From NCBI RefSeq assembly GCF_026262645.1, contig NZ_SHNO01000001.1:1178001-1242000 (forward strand): DNA of 64,000 nt, written 5' to 3'. The stretch is from Candidatus Marimicrobium litorale (GTDB taxonomy: Bacteria; Pseudomonadota; Gammaproteobacteria; Pseudomonadales; Halieaceae). The position numbers and the translations under genes were made by a program. The notes below the pieces were generated by a model. It was not told where the DNA came from. It was given only the letters and a program-made list of their open reading frames with translations, and made no database searches. Positions 36,891 through 45,938 of this stretch are shown here, in pieces. The stretch's first letter is position 1. Every line of letters begins with the position of its first letter.

Positions 36891-37700
36891 ATGTCAAGTT
36901 TAGATGAAAAAACCATCAAGGATTTCGACAAACAGTGGACACGATACGGCGATAACGAAGGCTGGTATGCGTCTCTGGATCTGTTTTCAGATATCGTTAA
37001 TCCGCTACTAACCACCAAGGACTTCGAGGGGAAAACTGTCGCAGACATAGGCAGCGGGACCGGCCGCATCGTTGGAATGCTGCTGGAATCCGGCGCGTCC
37101 CACGTCTATGCAATTGAGCCCGGCCCCGGCGCCTTTGAGAACCTTACGAAAAACCTGGCGTCAATGGAAAGAGGCAATGACGTTACACCTATGTGCAAGC
37201 GAGGTGATGACTGGGCAGTGGGCGAGCCAATTGATTTCGTCATCTCAATCGGCGTAATCGAATTTATTAGCGAGCCGGACGACACAGTGAAATGTTGCTA
37301 CGATTCCCTCAAGCCGGGAGGTCAAATCTTCTTCTGGCTGTGCGCTCATGAAGGAAACGAGCTGTATCTCGCATTTATCAAGCCGCTCCGAAAACTCACC
37401 ACACTGATGCCGCATTTCCTGCTGGCAACGGTTGTTCATTTGTTATACCTGATTCTCTACGCCTACCGTCTCATAGGCAAAATTCTGCCCCTGCCGATGA
37501 TGAAATATCTGAACACCGTGTGGTGGCCAATGTCGCCAAAAAAGAGGCGTCTGGTGATTTACGATCAACTAAACCCCAAGTATTTCAAGTATTACAAGAA
37601 ACAAGAGGCACTCGCTTTGCTTGAGCGGGCCGGATTCAAAGACCTCGAAATACATCACCGCCATGAATACAGCTGGGGGATAAAAGGCCGAAAACCATAA
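36891..37700 (+). CDS. Class I SAM-dependent methyltransferase
   Basis: 269 residues. Motif I is VADIGSGTGRIVGMLLESGA, strand 2 ends in YAIEPGPGA, and the later IDFVISIGVIEFISEPDD and LKPGGQIFFW blocks complete the fold. A hydrophobic stretch near residue 180 (FLLATVVHLLYLILYAY) may touch the membrane or cover a lipid substrate. The position in the glycan island suggests methylation of a glycan or glycolipid. It is 191 bases after the GT-C gene with no obvious promoter. Confidence 0.85.
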   Translation: MSSLDEKTIKDFDKQWTRYGDNEGWYASLDLFSDIVNPLLTTKDFEGKTVADIGSGTGRIVGMLLESGASHVYAIEPGPGAFENLTKNLASMERGNDVTPMCKRGDDWAVGEPIDFVISIGVIEFISEPDDTVKCCYDSLKPGGQIFFWLCAHEGNELYLAFIKPLRKLTTLMPHFLLATVVHLLYLILYAYRLIGKILPLPMMKYLNTVWWPMSPKKRRLVIYDQLNPKYFKYYKKQEALALLERAGFKDLEIHHRHEYSWGIKGRKP

Positions 37701-37749
37701 CCGTGGGGATAGACCAAAACGTGAACAAGCTCACGGTATTGATGTTACG

Positions 37750-37771
37750 CAGCGCAGAGGGCTCTGCGCTG
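37750..37771. repeat. Strong hairpin, 10-bp perfect arms
   Basis: CAGCGCAGAG (37750-37759), GG, CTCTGCGCTG (37762-37771). The GC-rich stem has a two-base loop and lies 50 bases after a methyltransferase stop. No T tract follows, so it is not a classical terminator. It may block 3' exonucleases or be a dispersed REP-like element; no other copy was spotted in this window. Confidence 0.5.
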
Positions 37772-37992
37772 AGTCAGCACGAGATCAGGGGAAACGTGAT
37801 TCAGCGGGGGCTATAGCGGCAAATAAGCCCACTAAACAAGCGTCTATCCGTCGATCCCATTATCTGGACAATGCACCTTTTAATTTCTATACTTTGTGAA
37901 CGTTCATTCGAAAGTCCATGTTTCTTTTGGGGTTTTCGAGAAAAACTAACACATGCAGCTTACATCTGTAATCTGACTCTAGGCATCCCTGT

Positions 37993-39612
37993 ATGAGCCA
38001 CGAAGTCATCCTGATAAACCCGCCTCAGGTTTTCACCAAGAACCAGGTGGCAAGCGGAATCACACCGCCGCTGGGTATCGCCTATCTAGCGTCCGTTCTT
38101 GAACTGCACGACATTACCGTCGACATCATCGACTCAGTTGGCTTGGAGCCCCAAACCATCCACCCGTTCGAGAAAGAAACCTTTGTGCGCGGCGTGCACT
38201 TCGGTGACATCGTCGCCCGTCTCGACGACGAGGTGAAAATTGTAGGCATCTCCAACCTATTTTCTTTTGCCTACCCCGTTGTGCAAGAGCTCTGTCGGCA
38301 GATTCGAGCTTTCAGAAGCGACATTAAGATTGTCCTGGGTGGCCCTCACCCCTCCGCTTTATACGAAGAGGTGCTGACCGAGGATAAAGACCTCGTTGAT
38401 TTCGTGATCTTGGGCGAGGGTGAACTGCCCTTCCTGGAGCTCTGCCAAAAGTTGCTGCAACAAAACATGGTGCTGCAAACAAACATTGGCAGCGACATTG
38501 CCAATCTCGCGTTCCTCGACGAAGACGGCAAGTGTGTAATGGGCACGGAAAAGCTCGCACGTAACACAAAGCTCAACAGCGACACCATTCCCTTCCCTGC
38601 CCGACATTTGCTGCCCATGGAAAACTATATCCTGGCGCAAGAATCCCACGGCTTCTCCAATGGCCGCTGGACTTCGATGATCAGCTCTCGTGGCTGCCCC
38701 TACGGCTGCACATTTTGCGCCTCGCGTAAAACGCGCTGGGTCTCGCGCAGCGCCACCGACGTCGCCGATGAGATCGAATACTGCATCGAGAACTGGGATA
38801 TTCGGGAGTTTCATTTCGAAGACGACAATATGACGATTAACGTCAAGCGGCTCATCGAAATCTGCAACGAAATCAAACGCCGCAAGCTGGATATCCGCTG
38901 GCAGACGCCCAACGGCATCCGCGCAAGTCGAATTGACGAGGAGATGCTCACTGCGATGAAAGACAGTGGCTGTGAGCATGTGACCCTCGCCCCCGAAAGT
39001 GGCTCACCACGGGTGCTCACAGATATCGTACAAAAAGGCAAAGATTTCGACTTGCAACATCTGAAAGATTGCGGCGCTACCGCACACAAGATTGGCCTGA
39101 AAGTGGCCGCTTATTTTGTGCTTGGACTGCCCGGAGAGACACGTGAGGACATGGAGATGACCATCGCCTACGCCCGGGAACTCGCAAAGGTAGGCGTGGA
39201 CGAAGTTAACTTTGGTCTATTTATCCCACTGCCCGGCACTCCACTGTGGGAGCCCTCAAAACACAAAATTAAAGACCTGGACTGGCTGGATCTGCTTACC
39301 GTGGGCGACCTGGCGAAAGCGGTATCCTTCAACGATGAAGTCGGCAGCAAGGAACTGGACTGGGTGCGTAAAAAAGCCTATATGAGCTTTTTGCTCACGC
39401 GCATCATCTATCACCCGACCCAGTTCGCAGGGACCATCTTCAACGTATTCCGCGGCATTGAGAAGACCAAGTCAGAGCGGGTTCTGCGCAACCTCGTGCG
39501 GCGCTACAAAAAAGATGCCAAGGACGGAATAAACAAGCTTGTGTTCGACAACCGTACGTTTTACGCCTATCGCCACATGTACCGCAAGATTTTCAGGCTA
39601 ATCTTCCGCTAG
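37993..39612 (+). CDS. B12-binding radical SAM protein
   Basis: 539 residues. The N-terminal third (about 1-160) is a cobalamin-binding Rossmann domain (INPPQVFTKN, LGIAYLASVLE, GISNLFSFAYPVVQEL). The radical SAM cluster motif is Cys235-x3-Cys239-x2-Cys242 (SSRGCPYGCTFCASRKT). FEDDNMTINVKRLIEICNEI and APESGSPRVLTDIVQKG complete the barrel. Class B members methylate unactivated carbons or rearrange rings; those beside glycosyltransferases often act on sugars or lipids. A short basic C-terminus (RRYKKDAKDGINK) follows. The exact substrate cannot be derived. Confidence 0.92.
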   Translation: MSHEVILINPPQVFTKNQVASGITPPLGIAYLASVLELHDITVDIIDSVGLEPQTIHPFEKETFVRGVHFGDIVARLDDEVKIVGISNLFSFAYPVVQELCRQIRAFRSDIKIVLGGPHPSALYEEVLTEDKDLVDFVILGEGELPFLELCQKLLQQNMVLQTNIGSDIANLAFLDEDGKCVMGTEKLARNTKLNSDTIPFPARHLLPMENYILAQESHGFSNGRWTSMISSRGCPYGCTFCASRKTRWVSRSATDVADEIEYCIENWDIREFHFEDDNMTINVKRLIEICNEIKRRKLDIRWQTPNGIRASRIDEEMLTAMKDSGCEHVTLAPESGSPRVLTDIVQKGKDFDLQHLKDCGATAHKIGLKVAAYFVLGLPGETREDMEMTIAYARELAKVGVDEVNFGLFIPLPGTPLWEPSKHKIKDLDWLDLLTVGDLAKAVSFNDEVGSKELDWVRKKAYMSFLLTRIIYHPTQFAGTIFNVFRGIEKTKSERVLRNLVRRYKKDAKDGINKLVFDNRTFYAYRHMYRKIFRLIFR

Positions 39613-39671
39613 GCACGCCTGCCGTACCCTGGCTGCTGGTCACACAGGACTCAGGGCACAGCGCTGATGCA

Positions 39672-40640
39672 CTAGTCAGACGCTTTCGAAACAGTTTTTT
39701 CTATCAGGTAGGTCGGCCGGCTTTTCACCTCCATGTAGGTCTTGCCGATATATTCACCTACCACGCCAATCGATAGGATTTGCAATCCTCCCAAAAGGTA
39801 AATTGGAATCCCTGTTGGCGCCCAACCATCCAACGGCGTAGTCAGGCCGACTATGTAAGCGACTAAAGCCCACACGCCAAATACCATAGACACAAGAAAT
39901 ACGAATAATCCGAGTAGGGATATCACTCTCAGTGGCAGTATTGAAAAGGACGTTAGGCCGTCGACCGACAGGCCAAACATATCTGCAAACCCATACTTTG
40001 ATTCACCCGCCATCCTTGGCCCACGGGCATAATGCACCTGCGATGAAGGCAGGCCTAAAAGAGGAACCACGCCTCTCAAGTAAAGGTTGGTCTCGCGAAA
40101 CTGCCCCAACAAGGTAACCGCCTGCCTGCTCAGGAGACGGAAATCTGCATGGTGAGGCACCGTGCGCACCCCGAGGCGGCCCGAAAGCCAGTAGTGCAGC
40201 GCGGCAGTCCAGCGCTTGAGCTTTTTGTCACTGTGCCTGTCGCCTCTGACTCCATAGACCACCTCATCTCCCTTCAGAAAGCACCCAACCATCTCATCGA
40301 TGGCGTTGATATCGTCCTGCAGGTCAGCATCAATGGATATGAGGGCATCTCCCTCTGCATGCATCAGACCAGCGTACACGGCAAACTGGTGGCCAAAATT
40401 ACGGGTCAGCTTCACGCCCTGGAAACAGGAATCCGATTCCGCCAATTGGCAAATAATCTCCCAGGTGCCGTCCGTACTCCCGTCGTCAATGAAGTAGATT
40501 CGCGAGGCGCTATTGACCATTCCGCGCGCGACCAGAGAGTCTATCTTGGATTTCATTGTCCTCGCCGTCTCAGGCAGAACGGGCTCCTCATTCTTGCAGG
40601 GCACTATCAGGCCGATCACAGGCACCTTTTGGGACGACAT
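39672..40640 (-). CDS. GT2 glycosyltransferase, GtrB/DPM1-like with C-terminal membrane helices
   Basis: 322 residues from ATG 40640 (an ATG at 40670 adds ten residues). The GT-A fold shows IGLIVPCKNEEPVLPET, IYFIDDGSTDGTWEI, and the metal-binding DADLQDD. The C-terminus has two membrane helices (LPLRVISLLGLFVFLVSMVF and YLLGGLQILSIGVVGEYIGK), typical of GtrB/ArnC enzymes that charge polyprenyl phosphate with a sugar. The matching GtrA-like flippase is 6 kb away at 33385. It converges on the radical SAM gene. Confidence 0.92.
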   Translation of the reverse strand: MSSQKVPVIGLIVPCKNEEPVLPETARTMKSKIDSLVARGMVNSASRIYFIDDGSTDGTWEIICQLAESDSCFQGVKLTRNFGHQFAVYAGLMHAEGDALISIDADLQDDINAIDEMVGCFLKGDEVVYGVRGDRHSDKKLKRWTAALHYWLSGRLGVRTVPHHADFRLLSRQAVTLLGQFRETNLYLRGVVPLLGLPSSQVHYARGPRMAGESKYGFADMFGLSVDGLTSFSILPLRVISLLGLFVFLVSMVFGVWALVAYIVGLTTPLDGWAPTGIPIYLLGGLQILSIGVVGEYIGKTYMEVKSRPTYLIEKTVSKASD

Positions 40641-41083
40641 ATCTCTTAACCCCTGCAGAACACTATGCATTTCTTATTGACCATCTTCATATCTTACAGG
40701 GAGAGACTGCGGTTCTGATAGAGCCGCGTTCAAGATATGCCGCCGAGTTCACAGGGGACCGTCCCGCGCCGGGAGGCGCAGTACGCCGCAGAGTGCCGCA
40801 GAGTGCGGGCGGAGGCCCTACTTTTTCTGGACACAACGCACTCACACTGGCAACATAGTCCCCGCTAAAACGGTGGGAGGCCACAGCGAAAAACTGATCG
40901 TTTTTTGATCGTTTTGGTTCGTACTTTCGGACCAAGCTTGCCCTTCCAAAAACAAGTAAATAATTCACATTTTATCAGGTAAATTAGTTATCTTGCCGCG
41001 GCCTGTGCCGTGAGTAACATACTGACTATCCCCGCTCTTAATAAAGGGGAATCACTACTTTGAGACCCCGCAAGGAGAACAAA
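40641..41083. other. Intergenic region with tandem repeats and the leader of the barrel gene
   Basis: About 440 bases, no gene. Two local tandem repeats are seen: GCCGCAGAGT twice around 40785-40804, and TGATCGTTTT twice around 40890-40915. A possible forward promoter is TTCACA with TTATCT 18 bases later, near 40970-40993. The leader then has CCCC (about 41030) facing GGGG (about 41046), a weak stem before the Shine-Dalgarno AAGGAG of the barrel gene. Nothing matches a riboswitch known to me. Confidence 0.35.
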
Positions 41084-41965
41084 ATGTTCAAGAAGACTGC
41101 ATTGATCGCCGGCATCGGCCTGGCACTGTCTGCTACTGCGCAAGCTGATTACCAGTGGGAGCTGGATGCCGGCTACGCTCGTGGAAGCTTCGATTACAAA
41201 GACGAGAACCCCAGAACTGTCAATGGCGACAACGATACTAATATCTACGGCCTTGGCGCGACCTGGTACCTGGAAACAGTCGACACTAGCAAGGGCCCCC
41301 TTGGCGAAGCAGCTTTCCTTGATCACGCTTCCTCAATTGGAATTGCCTTCAGTGACGGCGAAGTCGACATCAGCAATGGTGATGATGAAGACGGCCAGAC
41401 CTACAACGTAGACGTGCGCTACGTCGCGGAAGGTCCCGGCTGGAAGCTGTCTGGCTGGCTCATGGAAGTGGGCTACGAGCGCGACGAACCAGGTAATAAG
41501 GACGTTGATACGTGGAGCGTTGGCATTGGTAAATACATTACCCAGAACACCACGTTGGTAGCTCTTTACGAGAACGTCAACATTAACAACGGCGGTGACG
41601 CAGATCGCTGGGGTGCAGAGTTGGAACACTTCTTTGCTTTCGACAACGGTGGACTGAAAGCTCGCGGCGGATACGGCAAAACCGTTGTCAGCAATCAAGA
41701 TGACCCTACCACTTGGGCCCTCGGTGCCACTTGGTACATTGGCAACAACTGGGGCATCGCTGCTGACTTCAAGCAAGACGACGACAACGGCTATGAAGTC
41801 GATTTCTACAGCCTGGGTGTTGAGTGGTTCATCACCGAAAACTTCGCTGTAGACCTGTCGTACCAAGATGTATCGCCTGACGATATCGACAACTGGAACG
41901 CTCAAGGCTCTAAGCTTGAGACATCTTACGACCAAGTTGGCGTTAGCGCTCTGTACCGCTTCTAA
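41084..41965 (+). CDS. Putative outer-membrane beta-barrel protein
   Basis: 293 residues from ATG 41084, preceded by AAGGAG. The signal peptide MFKKTALIAGIGLALSATA is cut after AQA. The mature protein is acidic, rich in Gly, Asp and aromatic residues, and consists of repeated amphipathic strands (YQWELDAGYARGSFDY, NIYGLGATWYLETV, WGIAADFKQDDDNGYEV, VSALYRF), ending with Phe as BAM substrates do. This resembles small 12-14-strand porins. It is monocistronic with a strong terminator right after it, so it may be highly expressed. Substrate unknown. Confidence 0.8.
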   Translation: MFKKTALIAGIGLALSATAQADYQWELDAGYARGSFDYKDENPRTVNGDNDTNIYGLGATWYLETVDTSKGPLGEAAFLDHASSIGIAFSDGEVDISNGDDEDGQTYNVDVRYVAEGPGWKLSGWLMEVGYERDEPGNKDVDTWSVGIGKYITQNTTLVALYENVNINNGGDADRWGAELEHFFAFDNGGLKARGGYGKTVVSNQDDPTTWALGATWYIGNNWGIAADFKQDDDNGYEVDFYSLGVEWFITENFAVDLSYQDVSPDDIDNWNAQGSKLETSYDQVGVSALYRF

Positions 41966-41988
41966 GCAGTACTCGGCAATACAGAAAG

Positions 41989-42015
41989 CGGACACTTCGG
42001 TGTCCGTTTTTTTTT
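41989..42015 (+). terminator. Intrinsic terminator of the barrel gene
   Basis: CGGACAC (41989-41995), the stable tetraloop TTCG, GTGTCCG (42000-42006), then nine T residues (42007-42015). It begins 23 bases after the stop codon. This is the clearest rho-independent terminator in the window. Confidence 0.95.
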
Positions 42016-42435
42016 GTGCTGAAATATTCATCAGCTCTTGTAGGGATTCGTTTCCACTCGCTACTGTATTGATTATCTGAGTAACGCCCACTCAAGCAGA
42101 GCAGCATCGCGCTCGACAACAGCATTGGCAACGTGCAATTTCCCCCCTCACAGCCAGCGGGACCACCCTTACAGGGTCCTGAGTCAATCCCTCCGGCCGC
42201 TCGAGTGACAATCAGTCATCGCGGTCGCCGCTCTGTTTGGCAATTAGCGTTTAAGCGCAGCCCCCCGCGCGGTTTGAGGCACGTTCCTCTGGAGCAGCGA
42301 GTAAGACCTAAAGACACATGGCTATGGACACCCCAGAATTTTAAACCTCGTAGAAGTTTAGGCGATGATTAACACTCGTGGCGCCGGCCTGGCTTATACT
42401 GCCACTCTCACCCGATCTGTTTAAAGGACAATGAT
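42016..42435. other. Intergenic region without a gene
   Basis: About 420 bases. Only a short, feature-free ORF is present and is not called. A -10 like TATACT occurs at about 42398-42403, some 35 bases before the next ATG, without a convincing -35. AAAGGA precedes the SDR start at 42436. Confidence 0.4.
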
Positions 42436-43203
42436 ATGGCTCGATTGGCAGGCAAGGTAGCAATAGTCACTGGTGGCGCACGCGGCATGGGCGAAGCCAC
42501 CGTAAGGCTCCTCGTGGATGAAGGGGCGAAGGTATTAATCGCCGACGTATTGGATTCACCCGGACAGCTGTTGGCCGAAGAACTAGGCAGCAGCGTGTCT
42601 TTCTTTCATCTTGACGTCACCCGCAAGACCGATTGGCAAAAAGGTGTGCAAGCTGCAACAGCTCTGGGGCCGCTGTCAGTCCTGATCAACAATGCCGCTA
42701 TTATCTTCCAAAAAACCATCATGGATACCACCGAAGATGACTTCATGAACATCGTTCGTATCAATCAGCTAGGCGTTTTTCTTGGGATGCAGGCCGTTTT
42801 TCCAACGATCAAGGACAATGGCGGTGGTTCGATTGTTAACGTCTCTTCCATCGACGGGCTGCAGTCGAAGAACTCACTTGCAGCTTACTCGTCCACCAAG
42901 TGGGCGGTGCGGGGTATGACAAAGGCCGCCGCTATTGAAATGGGAAAGCACAACATCCGGGTTAACAGCGTCCACCCCGGCGGTATTTATACAGCCATGC
43001 ACGGCTCGGATTTCATTTCCCAGGAAGATGCAGACCAGTTCTACCAGCATCACGCGATTCCCCGTGTCGGACTGCCACGTGAAGTAGCCGCACTCACTGC
43101 ATTCCTCGCGTCAGACGAAGCGACCTACAGTACCGGGGCTGAGTTCATTGCCGACGGCGGCTGGAACGCAGGGTTGGTGCAGGAATCACTGCCGCAACTC
43201 TAG
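42436..43203 (+). CDS. Short-chain dehydrogenase/reductase (SDR)
   Basis: 255 residues, AAAGGA upstream. TGGARGMGEATV and LIADVLD indicate NAD use. NNAAIIF stands in for NNAG, and SSIDGLQSKNSLAAYSSTKWA has the catalytic Ser, Tyr and Lys. The style is close to 3-alpha/20-beta-hydroxysteroid dehydrogenases of the FabG branch (AEFIADGGWNAG at the end). The family is too broad to claim a substrate, but steroid alcohol oxidation fits the region. A second SDR follows 118 bases later. Confidence 0.88.
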   Translation: MARLAGKVAIVTGGARGMGEATVRLLVDEGAKVLIADVLDSPGQLLAEELGSSVSFFHLDVTRKTDWQKGVQAATALGPLSVLINNAAIIFQKTIMDTTEDDFMNIVRINQLGVFLGMQAVFPTIKDNGGGSIVNVSSIDGLQSKNSLAAYSSTKWAVRGMTKAAAIEMGKHNIRVNSVHPGGIYTAMHGSDFISQEDADQFYQHHAIPRVGLPREVAALTAFLASDEATYSTGAEFIADGGWNAGLVQESLPQL

Positions 43204-43321
43204 GCCAACAAAACCATTCGGCAGCTCTGTAACGCGCTGGCCCCCGCGTTCACCAGGGCGCGCTTGCGCCCTTTGTGATATGGCCGTATTGTGATTTTTT
43301 TCGCCTTATGACGGAGTGACT

Positions 43322-44071
43322 ATGTTTCAGGGTATCAGCTACGATTATTCCAATGCCGCCGTTCTGGTCACAGGCGGCACCAGCGGCATTGGTCTTGCCT
43401 GCGCACGAGGTTTCAGCGATGCAGGTGCCAGTGTGATTATCACTGGTCGTGGTTCCGACGCAGGAGAATACGACGCCGACCTTGCCGGGATGGAGTATCG
43501 CCAGCTGGATGTAGGCGACAGGGACGCGCTTTACGCCCTCGGTAGCTCACTGTCGAAACTGGATATCCTCATCAACAATGCCGGGGGCTCACAGGGTGAT
43601 GAATGGGGCGCTGAGGGCTTTGACCTGTCACTTGATGTGAATCTGTCCAGCGCGTTTCACCTCAGTAGCGCCTGCAAAAAACTGTTAGCCGCGAGCGACT
43701 TTCCCGGCGGCGCCAGCATTATTGGCATCGCCTCCATGACATCCTACTTTGGTTTCGAGTTGACGCCAGGGTATGGCCCAGCCAAGGCGGGCCTCGTACA
43801 ACTCATCAAAACGCTGGGCATGAGCTGGGGCCGTGAGGGCATCCGCGCCAACGCGGTGGCTGCGGGTCTCACCCGCTCGAATCTCACCAGTTTTGTGATA
43901 GAGAGTATGCCCGACATGGTGGAGGAGACGCTGAAACGCCAGGGCTTGAAGCGGACCGGGGAACCCGAGGATATTGCCGCCGCTGTGCTATTTCTGACAT
44001 CGCCCGCAGCGGCCTGGATTACCGGCCAGACGCTGCCGGTGGATGGTGGTTTCACAACAGGCATGGGCTGA
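43322..44071 (+). CDS. Short-chain dehydrogenase/reductase (SDR)
   Basis: 249 residues from ATG 43322; CGGAG lies 5 bases before it, better than the in-frame GTG at 43316. VTGGTSGIGLACA binds the cofactor, and ITGRGSD after strand 2 suggests NADP. NNAGGSQG is followed by the catalytic SMTSYFGFELTPGYGPAKAG. The stop codon abuts that of the convergent permease gene with no gap. Confidence 0.88.
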   Translation: MFQGISYDYSNAAVLVTGGTSGIGLACARGFSDAGASVIITGRGSDAGEYDADLAGMEYRQLDVGDRDALYALGSSLSKLDILINNAGGSQGDEWGAEGFDLSLDVNLSSAFHLSSACKKLLAASDFPGGASIIGIASMTSYFGFELTPGYGPAKAGLVQLIKTLGMSWGREGIRANAVAAGLTRSNLTSFVIESMPDMVEETLKRQGLKRTGEPEDIAAAVLFLTSPAAAWITGQTLPVDGGFTTGMG

Positions 44072-45796
44072 CTAAAACGGGAACAGCCGAGGCACCAGCA
44101 CGATGACTGTTACCGAATACACAATCGACACCAGTATCCCCGCACGGGTGTAATCCTTGAATTCATAGCCACCGAGGTTTTGTACCATCAGGTTTGTTGT
44201 GTAGCCGTAAGGAGTAAGAAAGCTCGCACTAGCACCATAGGCGACCGCCATAACAAATGGCATAAAACTAACGCCATAGCTCTCCGCCAGGCCAAAAGCC
44301 ACCGGAAAACTCAGCGCCGCTGCAGCATTGTTGGTCATCAGCTCTGTCAGCAGCACAGTGCCAATATAAATCCCGATGAGGGCTCCGTAAGGCCCCAGAA
44401 CAGACAGGTAGCCATGCAGTAAATCGGCCATCAGGGTAACCATTCCTGCATTAGTCAATGCCTGGGACAAAGTCAACGCTGACGCGATAATCAACCAGAG
44501 CTCGAAGGGAAAGCGCCGCCTGAGTTCAGAGCCGCTGATTACCCCGGTGATCAACATACACAAGAGCAGAAAGGCAACCCCTTTTATGAGGGGTACTATC
44601 TCCAGTGTCGCAAGCACGATAACCAGCACTAACACACCGGTAATCAGATAGTTCTGGAAAGGGGTTGTGCGCGCCTCCCCTACCGAATCATTAGTAATAA
44701 CAAAATTTTTATCGAGGTTTTTGCGCTCGTTAAAATCCGGGCCGACCGCCAGCATCATGCTGTCACCGGCCTCAATTGTAATATTGCCTAACTTTCCGGA
44801 AAGGCGTTTACCCCCCCGACGCATACCGACGACCGCCGCATCAAATACTGAACGAAACGCACTTTCCTTCACCGTCTTACCATCGATAGTGGCATTGGGC
44901 ATGACGATGACTTCCTTCATATTTTCTCTCAAGAGACCTTCTTCAAGCGCAAATAACTGCAGTCCATCAAACGTCTCCAGTGCTTGTATCTGCTTAATAT
45001 CTCCAGAAAAAATTAGCTTGTCGCCGGCCTCAATGTGCTCCTGCGGCGTAACGGGGGAAATCAGGTGATTGCCACGCACAATCTCTACAAGGAATAGGTC
45101 CTCAAGTTCGCGCAGTCTGTTTTCAAGCACGCTTTTTCCGATCAACAGGGAGTGCGCACTTACCTCTGCTTCAATAACATACTCGTTGATGTCTATTTCA
45201 TCGGAATCGCGCACCGGCAAGAAGCGAGAGCTGATGACCAGGGCGATCATTCCAAGTACCGTTACCGCGAACCCCACCGAGAGAAAATCAAAGAACGCCA
45301 GGCCGGTCCCGGTAGCATCCTGCAGAAAACTGCTGACAATCAAATTGGTGGATGTGCCGATCAAAGTCATCGTACCGCCCAGTATCGCAGTATAGGACAG
45401 CGGTATAAGCAGCTTTGATGCAGGGTGATGCTTGCTGTTCCTGACGGTATTCGCAAGCGTTGCGACTACCGCTGTGTTGTTGACAAACGCGGAGAAAAAC
45501 GCGGAGGCCGCGCCCAGACGAAGCAGACTACCGAAGTAGCTCGGCACTATCAGCTTGTCAGACATTCGAGTCAGCCACGACAATTTTTCCAACCCCGTTG
45601 ACACCAACAGCAGCAATACAAGGGTAATGACGCCGGGATTAGACGCCTTGTCCAATACCTCTTGGGTATCGACCAAGCCAGTAAAGTAAGCGACCAGCAT
45701 GGCACACACGAAAATCCACGCGGCCGGCCACTTGGTGAAAATGAGACTCGCGAGAAGCCCCCCAAACAAGGCAGTGATGAGCAGCTGCTCAAACAT
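44072..45796 (-). CDS. SLC13-family permease with two RCK_C (TrkA-C) domains
   Basis: 574 residues from ATG 45796 (AGAAGGG 5 bases upstream). The two membrane halves (about 1-195 and 385-574, some 11 helices) carry the conserved SNT-type and AAAL blocks: IGTSTNLIVSSFLQ and LMTNNAAAALSFPVAF. Between them are two RCK_C domains (SAHSLLIGKSVLENRLREL and NATIDGKTVKESAFRSVFDA). Such proteins carry dicarboxylates, sulfate or other anions with Na+. The RCK domains may bind a small regulatory ligand. Monocistronic. Confidence 0.9.
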   Translation of the reverse strand: MFEQLLITALFGGLLASLIFTKWPAAWIFVCAMLVAYFTGLVDTQEVLDKASNPGVITLVLLLLVSTGLEKLSWLTRMSDKLIVPSYFGSLLRLGAASAFFSAFVNNTAVVATLANTVRNSKHHPASKLLIPLSYTAILGGTMTLIGTSTNLIVSSFLQDATGTGLAFFDFLSVGFAVTVLGMIALVISSRFLPVRDSDEIDINEYVIEAEVSAHSLLIGKSVLENRLRELEDLFLVEIVRGNHLISPVTPQEHIEAGDKLIFSGDIKQIQALETFDGLQLFALEEGLLRENMKEVIVMPNATIDGKTVKESAFRSVFDAAVVGMRRGGKRLSGKLGNITIEAGDSMMLAVGPDFNERKNLDKNFVITNDSVGEARTTPFQNYLITGVLVLVIVLATLEIVPLIKGVAFLLLCMLITGVISGSELRRRFPFELWLIIASALTLSQALTNAGMVTLMADLLHGYLSVLGPYGALIGIYIGTVLLTELMTNNAAAALSFPVAFGLAESYGVSFMPFVMAVAYGASASFLTPYGYTTNLMVQNLGGYEFKDYTRAGILVSIVYSVTVIVLVPRLFPF

Positions 45797-45938
45797 GAAA
45801 ACCCTTCTGTTCAATTACATGCAATGGTCTGCAGGATACGCGCTAACAGCTTAACGCCACAACGCACCAACTTTTTATGTGATTTCGCGTAAACTCTGAC
45901 ATAGCGTGGACGAAGATAAGAGCCCGAGCAATGACATT

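Noticed and set aside
38359-38979. 206-codon reverse ORF within the radical SAM gene
   Set aside because: It lies antisense to the Cys cluster region of a well supported gene.
40785-40804. Possible CRISPR or long repeat array
   Set aside because: Only two copies of a 10-base unit and no spacers; this is a simple local duplication. No CRISPR array, insertion sequence or phage gene was seen in the window.
41333-42091. 252-codon reverse ORF across the barrel gene and its terminator
   Set aside because: It would run through a strong intrinsic terminator and is antisense to a protein with a clear signal peptide.
42133-42372. 79-codon ORF after the barrel terminator
   Set aside because: No start signal, low-complexity Pro/Arg composition, no features.
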